Below, piece after piece: positions 51,852-62,300 of a DNA stretch of 64,000 bases. The translations under genes were made by a program, and so were the position numbers. The notes under the pieces are model-generated. The model was not told where the DNA came from and ran no database searches. It was given only the letters and a program-made list of their open reading frames with translations. The first letter of the stretch is position 1; each line of letters begins with the position of its first letter. Source of the DNA: Tissierella creatinophila DSM 6911 (GTDB taxonomy: Bacteria > Bacillota > Clostridia > Tissierellales > Tissierellaceae); NCBI RefSeq assembly GCF_001940565.1, contig NZ_LTDM01000059.1:54575-118574 (forward strand). The letters run 5' to 3'.

Positions 51852-54800
51852 ATGAGGATAAATGATTTTGAGCATTTTATACAAGAAATCAAGTCAAGGG
51901 TTCTCTCTAATAGTGATGAGTATATTTCACTTATGAGAACTATTGGAAATAATTATAAATATGATTTTACTAGCCAACTTAGCATCTATGATAAGAATGC
52001 TAGTGCAAGAGCCTGTGGAGAATTTGATTTTTGGAGAAAGAAATTTAATAGAACTGTAAAGCGTGGAGAAAAAGGAATTCCTATATATAAGAGTTATAGA
52101 GAGTATGGTAAAGTAACCTACATCTTTGACCTTAACCAAACAGTATCAATGTCAAGAGCCACAAATCAAGTTGAGTTATGGGAATTAAGCAATGGAGAGG
52201 TTAGCTTAAGGGAAACTTTAGGGTTTGATGGTGCTTTTAATGAAGATGAAATAAAGGATATGACAATAGATGAAACCCTTGAAAATATTGCATATACAGA
52301 AGTAATAAATAGGGGTAATTATATTTTAAATGAACTTAAGGTAGCTCCGAGCCATAGGAAGGTATTTAATGATTTTCTTACAGAGTCTATAAAAATAGGG
52401 TATGCTAGCAGACTTGATATAAATTATGAAGTAGATAGAAATAAGATTAATAGTGTTCTTGGAAGTCTTGATGAAATTTCCTTAACAATAGTAGGAAATG
52501 AGTTAAATTCAATGGTTGAAAGTATCCTTGAAAGAACAATTACTATAGATAAAGAAATTGATAAAAATAAGGTGCTGACAAAAAGACTAGCAGAGCGGTA
52601 CAATGAAAATATAGAAGATAGAGGTAATGAAGAAAATATAGGAGGGATAGACGATGGATTTCGAGGAGAGACTGGAAGCATACCAGAAGGAAGAGAAGAT
52701 AGAGAACGAATATCAGATGATTTTTGGACAATGCGAAACACAGGAAGGGATAATCCTGAAGATGAAGGAAGTATCGGAAGAAGTTCTGATGAAAGATCAG
52801 ACCTACCAGACCCACAGATTCGCCAAGGTCAGACTGAACTTCATGGCAGAGGAGAAGGAGGATTTATTCCAGGAGATGTTCCTAGAGAAGAGCCTAATGA
52901 AACACCTACTAGAGGTAGAAGAGACAGCCAGGAACTTTATAGAGATGGAGAAACCAAGGATGATGGAGAGCTTTGGGCTGACAGAGAAATTAAAGGAAGA
53001 GGATCAGATGAAGTGGGTAGGACTGATGGAGAATCTCAATCATCAGCTGAGGGAACTAGCAATGAAGGAGTACGTTTACAATTAGATGAAGAAATAAGTA
53101 AAGATAGGGACCAGGAGGTAGACGATAAATCTACTTCCTTTTTTATTCCTCAATATTATTCAAAGGTTAATCCTAGAGAACTTATGAATGATGAAATTTT
53201 AGAAAAAGTTCCTAGATTAGGAGAAACAGGAGAGATATCTGTAGGAGATAAAGCAGTCCATGCAGCTTATATTATTCCTTTTAAAATTAACTGGACCTGG
53301 TATTTAACAGAGTATGACCCTGAAACAGAAGATGCCTTTGGTCTTGTAATAGGTATGGAGCCAGAATGGGGTTATTTTAATCTTAGGGAGCTTAGGGAAG
53401 TAGGAGCAGAAAGACTTATTCTTGAAGATTTTCCTAAGACATTTAAAGAACTAAGAGACAGTGAACTTAAAAAACAGTTAAGTGAAGAAGAAATTCATAG
53501 GGTATTTTTTGGAGAACTTGATGACTTTACAAGAGATGAAGCTTCACAGGAGGTAGATCCAGAAATTCTTTTTATGCAAGGGGAAGATCAGATAGGGGAG
53601 GAGCTTATTGCAGCAAAAGTAGGTACAGAATTTATTATAATTCCAAAAAGCTATCTTAGTCATATAGAGCTTGATGAGGATGAAAGACCGATTTTTCTTG
53701 AGGGGATAGAGTATCAACTTTACAAGGGAAAAACATTTGAAGATTCAAGAAAAATAGAGCTTTTTATGGATGAAGAAGCTTATAAGACCTATAAAATAAA
53801 TGATTATCTTATAGATATAAAAGACCAACAATTAAATAGAGAGCCTATTGCTAGGGATAGTGTTATAAAAATGTGGGATAATCCCTTTATTGTAAAAAGC
53901 ATAAAAGAGGAACTTCTATCTATTGAAATCCTTCCCTATGAACTTAAAGATGGGTATATTCTTGACGTAAGACAGGTTAGAAGACTTCAATTTGAGGATA
54001 TAGATGAATTAAATGAATTTCTTTATACTGCAGAGCTTTATGATTTTGATGAAGAAAAATCTAAAGAAGTAGAGCAACTGACTTTTTCTCTTGACAACTT
54101 TGAGGATGATAGGGATAGGCAAGAAAAAATCATAGAAGAGGCAAGGGGCAAAAACTTTGTAATTACTGATGAAATACTAGCTGAAAGTCTTCCACCACAA
54201 GAAAGATTAGAGAATAATATCAATGCTATAAGGGTTCTTAAAATATTAGAAGAAGAGGATAGAGAGGCTAGTAAAGAGGAACAAGAAACCTTAGCTAAGT
54301 ATGTAGGCTGGGGTGGTTTATCGGATGTATTTGATGAAAGCAAAACTGGCCAATGGGAAAGAGCTAGAAATTTCCTTAAAGATAACCTAAGTCTAAGTGA
54401 ATATGAAGCTTGTGAAGAATCAACACTTACGGCCTTTTATACTCCTAAAGTAGTAATGGATGGGATTTATCAAGCACTGGAAAACATGGGATTTGAAAAG
54501 GGAAATATACTTGAGCCTTCATGTGGAGTTGGTAGCTTTATGGGTAGCCTTCCTGAAAGTATGAAGGGGTCAAAGATTTATGGTGTAGAACTTGACAGTA
54601 TATCAGGGAATATAGCAAAAAAATTATATCCAGAAAATAAGGTCCAGGTAAAAGGATTTGAAGAAACTTCATTTTCTAATAACTTCTTTGATGTAGCAAT
54701 AGGTAATGTTCCTTTTGGTGAATTTAAGGTAAACGATAGAATATATGACAAAAACAATTTTTTAGTACATGATTATTTTTTCGCTAAATCAATAGATAAG

Positions 54801-57800
54801 GTTAGAAGTGGGGGTGTTATTGCCTTTATTACTTCAAGTGGGACAATGGATAAAAAAGATGATTCTGTTCGTAGATATATAGGTGCTAGATGTGATTTTC
54901 TAGGAGCAATAAGGCTGCCTAACAATACCTTTAAAGGTATGGCGGGAACAGAAGTAACCAGTGATATTATCTTCCTACAAAAGAAAGATTCAGTAATAGA
55001 AAAAGAAGAGCCTTGGTATGAGCTAGAAAGGGATGAATATGGTCTTAGCTACAATAGCTATTTTGTGGAAAATCCTGAAATGATACTAGGAGAAATGCTA
55101 GAGGTACCAGGAAGATTTGGTAATACTATAACTTGTAAAGCAAATGATTATCACGATTTAAGGGCTAAACTCTTTGAAGCAATTAAGAATATTAAAGGGA
55201 AAATAGAACCTATAAAGATAGAAAGAGAGGATGGGGATAGAGAGCCTGAAATTATTCCAGCTGATGATAATGTAAAGAATTTCTCCTTTACTGAAAAAGA
55301 TGGAAAGATCTATATGAGAGAAGATTCCATAATGAGGGAGGTTAATAGGAACGATAAGGACCTGGATAAGATTAGAGATTATATTGCCCTTGGAAATGCC
55401 CTGAGAGATGTGATTGATTCACAATTGGAAGATAGAAGTGAAGCAGAAATTAAGGAAACTCAAGAACATCTAAATAAGATCTATGATGCCTTTAGCAAAG
55501 AGCATGGTTATATCAATGGAAGAATGAATACTAGACTCCTATCTGAAGACAGCAACTTTGCACTTATTTCAAGTATTGAAAAGTTAGAAGAAGGAAAGTT
55601 TCAGGAAAAGGGAGATATATTTACAAAACGTACTATTAAAAAAGCTATTCCTGTAAGCCATGTAGATACACCAGATGAAGCACTTATTCTTTCTATAGCG
55701 GAAAAAGGAAGAGTAGACCTTGACTATATGGGAGAGCTTACAGATATTGATGAAAAAACCTTGGTAGATAGCTTAAAAGGAAAAATCTTTCTTGATATTA
55801 AGGAATTTGATAGAGAAAATAATGCCCTACCCTTTACTGAAAAAGAAAAGCATAATCCTATGGCTTTTAATTATGTAAGTGTTGATGAATATTTAAGTGG
55901 GAACATAAGGGATAAAATAAATGTCTTAGATGAATATATTGAAACAATTGAAAGAAACCTACGTTTTATAGATGATAATGATGGCACTAATCTAAGAGAA
56001 ACAGAAAATAATTTATTGAATTTAAAAACACAAAGAGCAAGTCTTAAAGAGGTAATGCCAAAGGAACTTACAGCATCAGAGATTACAGTAAGACTTGGGG
56101 CTACCTGGGTACCAGCCAAAGATGTGGAAGAATTTATGTTTGAAACCCTTAAGACACCAGGATTTGCAAGATGGGATATTAATGTTAGATACTCACCCTT
56201 TACTGCTGAGTGGAGGATAGAAGGAAAAAGTAAAGATGGAGGAAATGACCTAGCAAACATGACCTATGGGACTAGTAGGGTAAATGCCTATAAAATCATA
56301 GAGGATGCTTTAAACCTCAAGGAAACCAAGGTATGGGATAGAGTTACTAATCCAGATGGTAGTACATCTTCCTCACTGAATAAAAAAGAAACTATGCTAG
56401 CTAGTCAAAAGCAGGAACTTTTAAAAGAAGAGTTTAAAAACTGGATATTTAATGAGCCAGATAGAAGACATCGTCTAGAAAAAATATATAATGAAAAATT
56501 CAATTCAGTACGCAATAGAGAGTATGACGGTTCTAATCTTCATTTTGAGGGAATGAACACAGGTATTATTCTAAAAGATCATCAAAAAAATGCAGTAGCT
56601 AGAACCCTTTATGGTGGCAACTCTCTTCTTGCTCATACTGTGGGAGCAGGCAAGACCTTTGAAATGATAGCCTCAGCAATGGAATCTAAAAGACTTGGAA
56701 TGAGCAGTAAAGACTTATTTGTAGTTCCTAATCATTTAACTGAACAAATAGGTAGAGATTTTATGGAACTCTATCCTGGAGCTAATATTATGGTTGCTAC
56801 AAAGAAAGATTTTCAGCCTAATAACAGAAAAAGGTTTATAGGAAAAATTGCAACAGGGGAGTATGATGCAGTTATTATAGGTCATTCACAGTTTGAAAAG
56901 ATTCCTATGAGTAAAGAATATCAAGAGAACCATATAAGAAGAGAAATAGAAGGGATACTTGATTATATAGAAGAGTATAAGTATGACAGAAGTCAAAATT
57001 TCACAGTAAAGCAACTTCAAAACACTAAGAAAAAACTTGAAGGTAGACTAAAGAAATTAAATGATGATTTTAAAAAGGATGATGTAGTAACCTTTGAAGA
57101 ACTTGGTGTTGATAAGCTTTATGTAGACGAAGCCCATAACTACAAAAACCTATTTCTTTATACAAAGATGAGAAATGTGGCAGGAATAGGGCAGAGTGAA
57201 GCACTTAAATCTTCTGATATGTTTATGAAATGTAGATATTTAGATGAAATGACAGGTGGAAGAGGGGTTGTATTTGCTACTGGAACTCCAATATCCAACA
57301 GTATGACGGAACTTTATACTATGCAAAGATACTTACAATTTAATGAACTTGAAAAGAATAACTTACAACATTTTGATTCTTGGGCTAGTACCTTTGGTGA
57401 AACCGTAACAGCAGTAGAACTTTCTCCTGAAGGAGATAAGTATAGGGCTAAAACAAGATTTAGCAAATTTTATAACCTTCCTGAACTTATGGGCATGTTT
57501 AAAGAAGTAGCAGATATTAAAACAGCAGATATGCTCGATTTAAAGGTTCCTGAAGCTGAATATGAAACAATAGTGACAATGCCTACAGATGAACAGAAAG
57601 AAGTCTTAAAAGGCATTTCAGAGCGTGCTGATAGGGTAAGAGATAGAAGGGTTGAGCCAGAAGAGGACAATATGTTGAAAATTACTAATGATGGTAAAAA
57701 GTTAGCATTGGATCAAAGGCTTATCAATTCCCTACTACCAGATGATCCAGATAGCAAGGTCAATGTATGTGTTAAAAATATTTATTCCATATGGGATAAA

Positions 57801-58205
57801 ACAAGGGATAATCGTTCAACGCAACTGGTATTTTCAGATATGTCAACACCTAAAAACGATGGTAGCTTTAATGTATATGATGATATAAAGAAAAAACTTT
57901 TAGATATGGGAGTTTCTGAAAAAGAGATAGCCTTTATCCATGATGCCAATACAGAAAAACAGAAAGATGAATTATTTTCAAAAGTAAGAAAAGGTAATGT
58001 TAGAATTCTTTTAGGTTCTACTCAAAAAATGGGAACAGGTACAAATGTGCAAGAAAGACTTATAGCTATCCATGATCTTGATGTACCCTGGAGACCAGCT
58101 GATTTAGAGCAAAGGGCGGGTCGTATAGTAAGACGTGGCAATAGAAATGACAAGGTAAAAATATTTAGGTATGTTACTGAAAATACATTTGATAGCTACC
58201 TCTGG
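51852..58205 (+). CDS. Giant methylase-helicase of the element, exon 1
   Basis: This exon encodes residues 1-2118 of a protein of about 2,580. In order it holds an N-terminal ArdC-like segment (about 1-100), a disordered Gly/Asp/Glu/Arg-rich linker (268-411), and mixed accessory domains (about 430-760). A N6-methylase-like domain follows ([11 protein letters not shown] near 886, GNVPFG near 950, where NPPY would stand), and an SNF2-type helicase closes the exon (TVGAGKT near 1596, DEAH near 1758, [11 protein letters not shown] near 2084). Such proteins are typical of Tn1549-like ICEs and may counter restriction or process DNA. The exon ends at Trp2118, where a group II intron interrupts it; the unspliced frame would add only six residues. 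Confidence 0.9.
52654..53085 (+). CDS. TnpV-like protein encoded inside the helicase gene in another frame
   Basis: A 143-codon frame, +1 relative to the helicase, starts at ATG 52654 with AGGAGGG seven bases upstream, a near-perfect ribosome binding site. The product is a charged helical protein. Its C-terminal half ([55 protein letters not shown]) resembles the TnpV family of mobile-element proteins, by my memory of their RLRxxFxxE, LTExLKxxDxMxWV and ELIY blocks. The helicase frame across the same bases encodes only a low-complexity linker, which is what overprinting would give. No TnpV function is established. Confidence 0.62.
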   Translation: MDFEERLEAYQKEEKIENEYQMIFGQCETQEGIILKMKEVSEEVLMKDQTYQTHRFAKVRLNFMAEEKEDLFQEMFLEKSLMKHLLEVEETARNFIEMEKPRMMESFGLTEKLKEEDQMKWVGLMENLNHQLRELAMKEYVYN

Positions 58206-58791
58206 GTGCGACATGAAGTCGCCTAATTAATTGTCTGGCACTTTGACTAGACCAACTTTTCCGTAAGTTGAGCCTAATATCAACTGCATTACTGGTAACG
58301 GTAGTGTGGTAAGCTGATATGAAAATGTAGCCCTATTTAGAGGTGAAGCCGTGAGGCAGAACCGAAACTGTTAGCACAATACGGTTAGGGAGCAGGCTCG
58401 ATGGCATGGTTAACGTAAGTGAACTACTGATAAACGTCGTTAAGGTGAACAGGCTAAAGTTGCTGATAAGCCTGAACCAAAATGGTACGCAGTCGGATAA
58501 CCCTTTCCATAGTGGGGTTACACGGACATAAGACTGCCGGCGAAGAGGTAGAACCTAAACCATCATTTATTAATTAGGCGGAACATGGTAAGCCCGTATT
58601 GTTGCTTTTAGCAAAGCAGACCGCAAGGAATGCCGATAGCAATGCGGGTAAAGGAAAATGGAAAAAGCGAAGGCCATGCGGTAATAGCATGGATAGGAGT
58701 TTAAATGTTACTCCACACGAAAGTGGGCAGACTTCCATTCGGTTTTTAATCACAAGAGAATTTTTAGAACTTTTGAAAGGAGAGAAGGCAA

Positions 58792-60459
58792 ATGAACGCA
58801 AAAGCGTGTGCTACTTCTGACAGAGCGAGGAATTGGGAAAGTATTGACTGGAACAAGGCTCTAAGCGATGTTAAAAAGCTACAAATGCGTATTGTGAAAG
58901 CTCAAAAGGAGGGCAAATATAATAAAGTAAATTCTTTACAATATTTGCTTACTAATTCATTTTATGCAAAGGCATTAGCAGTAAAAAGGGTAACTGAAAA
59001 CCAAGGAAAGAAAACACCTGGTGTTGATGGAGAATTATGGTTAACATCAGAAGCTAAATTCAAAGCAATATCGAGAATGAAACGTAGAGGGTATAAACCA
59101 ATGCCCTTAAAAAGGATTTATATTCCAAAAAGCAATGGTAAAAAAAGACCTTTAAGCATACCAACTATGCTAGATAGAGCTATGCAAACACTCTATAAAT
59201 TTTCATTAGAGCCAATTGCAGAAACAGTTGCAGACCCGAATTCTTATGGGTTTAGACCCAAAAGACGTACACAAGATGCAATTGAACAATGCTTTACTAG
59301 TTTGAATAAAGGTAAATCTCCTAAATGGGTACTTGAAGGCGATATTAAAGGGTGTTTTGATAACATCAGTCACAGATGGATGATGAATAATATTCCAATG
59401 GATAAAGAAATACTTAGGAAATGGTTAAAAAGTGGATACATCGAAACACAAAAACTTTTTCCAACTGAAAAAGGAAGTCCACAGGGTTCACCAATTTCAC
59501 CAGTAATTAGTAACATGGTTTTAGATGGTCTAGAGATAGTTCTCAAAGAAAGATTTTCTAAGAAAAAAGTGAATGGAAAGTATCATTTTCCAAAAGTTAA
59601 CTTTATTCGTTATGCTGATGACTTTATTGTAACAGGAGAATCTAGGGAATTGTTAGAGTATGAAGTTAAACCATTAATTAAAGAATTTCTAAGAGTCCGT
59701 GGGTTGGAACTTTCGGAGGAAAAGACATTTATTACACATCTCCATGACGGATTTGATTTTCTAGGTGTTAATATAAGAATGTATGATGGAAAGCTCTTAA
59801 CAAAACCTTCTAAGAAAAATTATGAGGCAATTATTAAGAAGATTAGGAATATAATCAAAGATAATCCTTCAATGAAACAGGAGCTACTGATTAGAAAACT
59901 CAATCCTATTATTAGAGGTTGGGTTAACTTTCAAAAGTTTAATGTTTCTGCAAAAGCGTTTGAAAAACTCGATTATGAAATTTGGCAAAGTTTATGGAGT
60001 TGGTGTAAACGAAGACATCCAAAGAAAGGCAGAAGATGGGTTGCAAAAAAGTATTTTCATACAATCGGTAATAGGACATGGAGTTTCAGTGTCCCTACTA
60101 GAGATAAAATGGAAAACGGTGAAGATTTCTTTATCAGGTTAATTTATGCAACAAATACTGATATAAAAAGATTCACTAAAATCAAAGCAGCGGCCAATGC
60201 TTTTGACCAAGAATGGGAAGATTATTTCGTTGAAAGAGAAGAAAAATTGATGAGAAATGAAATCAAAGGGAGAAGAATCATTAGCAAATTGTGGAATGAC
60301 CAAAAAGGACATTGTACACATTGCAACGGGAAAATCACCCTTGAAACTGATTTTAGAATTTATCAGTTTGGTCTTGATAATAAGGTAAAACAATTGGTTC
60401 ACCCTGATTGCTACGAAAAGCTAAAAACACAAAAGAATGAAAAAGAGTTGGCCCTTTAA
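58792..60459 (+). CDS. ltrA: Group II intron reverse transcriptase/maturase
   Basis: The 555-residue intron protein has the reverse transcriptase fingers and palm (KRIYIPKSNGKKRPLSIPT, GDIKGCFDNI), the active site IRYADDFIV near residue 272, and the maturase X domain (LNPIIRGWVNFQKF). The C-terminal zinc/HNH segment reads HCTHCNGKITLETDFRIYQF and later LVHPDCYEKL: the Cys pairs remain, but the expected HH pair is replaced by RIYQ. The endonuclease is therefore probably inactive. ATG 58792 follows AAAGGAGAG. Confidence 0.93.
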   Translation: MNAKACATSDRARNWESIDWNKALSDVKKLQMRIVKAQKEGKYNKVNSLQYLLTNSFYAKALAVKRVTENQGKKTPGVDGELWLTSEAKFKAISRMKRRGYKPMPLKRIYIPKSNGKKRPLSIPTMLDRAMQTLYKFSLEPIAETVADPNSYGFRPKRRTQDAIEQCFTSLNKGKSPKWVLEGDIKGCFDNISHRWMMNNIPMDKEILRKWLKSGYIETQKLFPTEKGSPQGSPISPVISNMVLDGLEIVLKERFSKKKVNGKYHFPKVNFIRYADDFIVTGESRELLEYEVKPLIKEFLRVRGLELSEEKTFITHLHDGFDFLGVNIRMYDGKLLTKPSKKNYEAIIKKIRNIIKDNPSMKQELLIRKLNPIIRGWVNFQKFNVSAKAFEKLDYEIWQSLWSWCKRRHPKKGRRWVAKKYFHTIGNRTWSFSVPTRDKMENGEDFFIRLIYATNTDIKRFTKIKAAANAFDQEWEDYFVEREEKLMRNEIKGRRIISKLWNDQKGHCTHCNGKITLETDFRIYQFGLDNKVKQLVHPDCYEKLKTQKNEKELAL

Positions 60460-60478
60460 TTAGGGCTTATAGAAACTT

Positions 60479-60513
60479 GAGCCGTGTGAGGGGGAAACTC
60501 TCATGCACGGTTC
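60479..60513 (+). ncRNA. Group II intron domain V
   Basis: GAGCCGTGTGAGGGGGAAAC then TCTCATGCACGGTTC fold into the canonical domain V hairpin, with the AGC-type catalytic triad and a GAAA loop, 19 bases after the maturase stop. Confidence 0.9.
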
Positions 60514-60554
60514 TTAGAGGGGAAGGCAGTAGAGATATTGCTGACCCACTCGAC

Positions 60555-61943
60555 CAAACCATAGAGAATAAGCAAAAATTTATTTCTCAAATTATGACCT
60601 CTAAAACACCTGCTAGAGTGGCAGAAGATGTTGATGAGAACACCTTATCCTATGCTGAAATTAAAGCCCTTGCAACAGGCAACCCCTTAATAAAAGAAAA
60701 GATGGACCTAGATATTGAGGTTACAAAATTAAAGATGTTAGAAGGAAATTATAAGAGCAATCTATATAGCCTTGAAGATAAAATTATTAAGACCTATCCT
60801 AGGGAAATTGAAAAGTATGAAAGACTTATAGAAGGTGCTAAAGAAGATATTAATAGAATCGTGCCACAGGGAACAGGAGAAAACAAATTTACTTCTATTA
60901 AAATTGGTAATGAACTTATTAAAGATAGGAAAGAAGCAGGAGATAGGATTTTAGAAGCGGTTAAAGGGATAAAGCTTAGAGATAAGAAAGTTATTGGAGA
61001 GTACAGGGGATTTCCTATAGAGGTAACCTATAGCATTATTGCTAATGAACATAACTTTAACTTAAAAGGTTCTAATAATCATTATGGGGACTTGGGCCAA
61101 AACAGGGATGGAAATATTACAAAGATGGACAATGTAATAGATAAAATTCCAGATAGTTTAAAAAGCTTTGAAGAAAGACTTATAGCTACTAAAGAACAAT
61201 TTGAAATTGCCAAAGAAGAAGTAAAGAAGCCTTTTGATAAGGCAGAAGAACTAAAAAATAAAGTATCAAGATTGGCTGAAATTAATAAACTCCTAGATAT
61301 GGGTGAAGTAGAGGAACTGGAAAACTTAAGTCCACTCATTGAAGATGTTAAAAGAGCCATAGTTGATTATTTAAATAAAGAATTTGGCGAAGATCATGCT
61401 TATGAAGATTTTAATACACTTTTTCCAGATGAAGGTCATATTGGGCTTGCCTATACAACTACAGAGGATGGTAACCATGAAATACAGTATGAAATAAGCC
61501 TTAAAGATTATTCCTGGACACAATATGTAGATAATAAAGAAATATCTCATAGGTCTTATCTTGAAGATGAAGATGGCGGGACAGTTAATAAGGAACAAGC
61601 CCTTGAAGCCTTTCTTTTAGACCTTAAGTATGGGGAGTTTAATGACTATGTAAGGGTCGATGAAAATGATTTAAGGGAAAAATTAGGACTTGAAATAGAT
61701 GATGATGGAAATTATTATGATCCACTTGAAAAAGACCTAGATAATGATGGTATACCAGATAGGTATGACAATGATTTTAGGAGCAGCAACTATTTTGAAT
61801 CTACCTATGATGTAGATGGTCTAAAAAAAGATGATAAGGAGTCTACACTTGTAAAACTTAAAAAGTATAAGGCAAAGGTTAGGGAGGAATTTAGTCTGTC
61901 ACAGGAGGACATAGACAAGGAAAAGGATAAGGGTGCAAGATAA
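60555..61943 (+). CDS. Giant methylase-helicase of the element, exon 2
   Basis: This exon begins with the Gln codon after the intron and encodes the last 462 residues (QTIENKQKFISQIMTSKTPA...). The C-terminal part contains helical charged segments, a LPD-like domain and a calcium-binding-like DLDNDGIPDRYDND stretch near the end. The frame opens from 60477 inside the intron, but translation from there is not expected. The full product needs splicing of the intron. Confidence 0.9.
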   Translation, partial: QTIENKQKFISQIMTSKTPARVAEDVDENTLSYAEIKALATGNPLIKEKMDLDIEVTKLKMLEGNYKSNLYSLEDKIIKTYPREIEKYERLIEGAKEDINRIVPQGTGENKFTSIKIGNELIKDRKEAGDRILEAVKGIKLRDKKVIGEYRGFPIEVTYSIIANEHNFNLKGSNNHYGDLGQNRDGNITKMDNVIDKIPDSLKSFEERLIATKEQFEIAKEEVKKPFDKAEELKNKVSRLAEINKLLDMGEVEELENLSPLIEDVKRAIVDYLNKEFGEDHAYEDFNTLFPDEGHIGLAYTTTEDGNHEIQYEISLKDYSWTQYVDNKEISHRSYLEDEDGGTVNKEQALEAFLLDLKYGEFNDYVRVDENDLREKLGLEIDDDGNYYDPLEKDLDNDGIPDRYDNDFRSSNYFESTYDVDGLKKDDKESTLVKLKKYKAKVREEFSLSQEDIDKEKDKGAR

Positions 61944-62006
61944 TATAAAACTTTATTTTTGGTAAATTCTATGAATTTATTAAAAATAAAGTCCACAGGG
62001 GTTATT

Positions 62007-62023
62007 AGGGGGTGTAGCCCCCT
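62007..62023 (+). repeat. GC-rich hairpin after the helicase gene
   Basis: AGGGGG and CCCCCT pair around TGTAG in otherwise AT-rich DNA, between the helicase stop and the next gene. A nic or oriT-adjacent role is possible but unproven. Confidence 0.55.
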
Positions 62024-62036
62024 GATGCCCTGACAC

Positions 62037-62066
62037 AAGCTCTGAGGAAACTCGGAGTTTTTCCTT
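62037..62066 (+). terminator. Hairpin after the helicase gene
   Basis: CTCTGAG and CTCGGAG pair around a GAAA loop (one T-G pair) with T5 following. Confidence 0.75.
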
Positions 62067-62129
62067 TTTAAAAAACTATAAATACATTGTTAAAGAGAAT
62101 TATAAATGAAAACCGTAAGGAGGAATATT

Positions 62130-62300
62130 ATGTTTAATGAAAAAAACAGGCTACTGGAACACTTTGGTCTTAATAGCTATGGAGAAATAATGACCTATAT
62201 TAGGGAAAATCCAGAGGATAAAAAGGTTAAGGAGATAAAGGAGTTATTTGAAACCCATTCTATAAACCTTGATGAGGAGGCGGATAGGAATGAAAAATAA
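62130..62300 (+). CDS. Small uncharacterised protein of the element
   Basis: The 56-residue soluble product (MFNEKNRLLEHFGLNSYGEI...) has no recognisable family. ATG 62130 follows AAGGAGG, and is preferred over ATG 62106. Its last 11 bases overlap the start of the RadC-like gene, showing coupling. Confidence 0.65.
   Translation: MFNEKNRLLEHFGLNSYGEIMTYIRENPEDKKVKEIKELFETHSINLDEEADRNEK

Larger units (their letters stand above)
58206..60554 (+). mobile_element. Group II intron in the helicase gene
   Basis: The 2,349-base insert starts GTGCGAC and ends CGAC, and contains a maturase gene and a domain V. Joining 58205 to 60555 restores the frame ...DSYLW-QTIENKQKF..., the sequence expected in homologous helicases. 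It interrupts the coding sequence between the Trp and Gln codons. An 8-base match exists between exon CTACCTCT (58196-58203) and intron AGAGGTAG (58544-58551), but it is offset from the exact junction, so I do not claim it as EBS1-IBS1. The plus strand is the sense strand. Confidence 0.93.

Noticed and set aside
58196..58551. EBS1-IBS1 pairing between CTACCTCT and AGAGGTAG
   Set aside because: The exon match ends three bases before the splice junction; an alternative pairing (TTAGAGG near 58337) is equally possible.
58574..58820. Small frames on both strands before the intron maturase gene
   Set aside because: They lie in structured intron RNA, overlap each other and match no protein pattern.
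60477..60554. Independent gene starting at 60477
   Set aside because: The opening bases belong to intron domains V and VI; the frame is exon 2 of the helicase.
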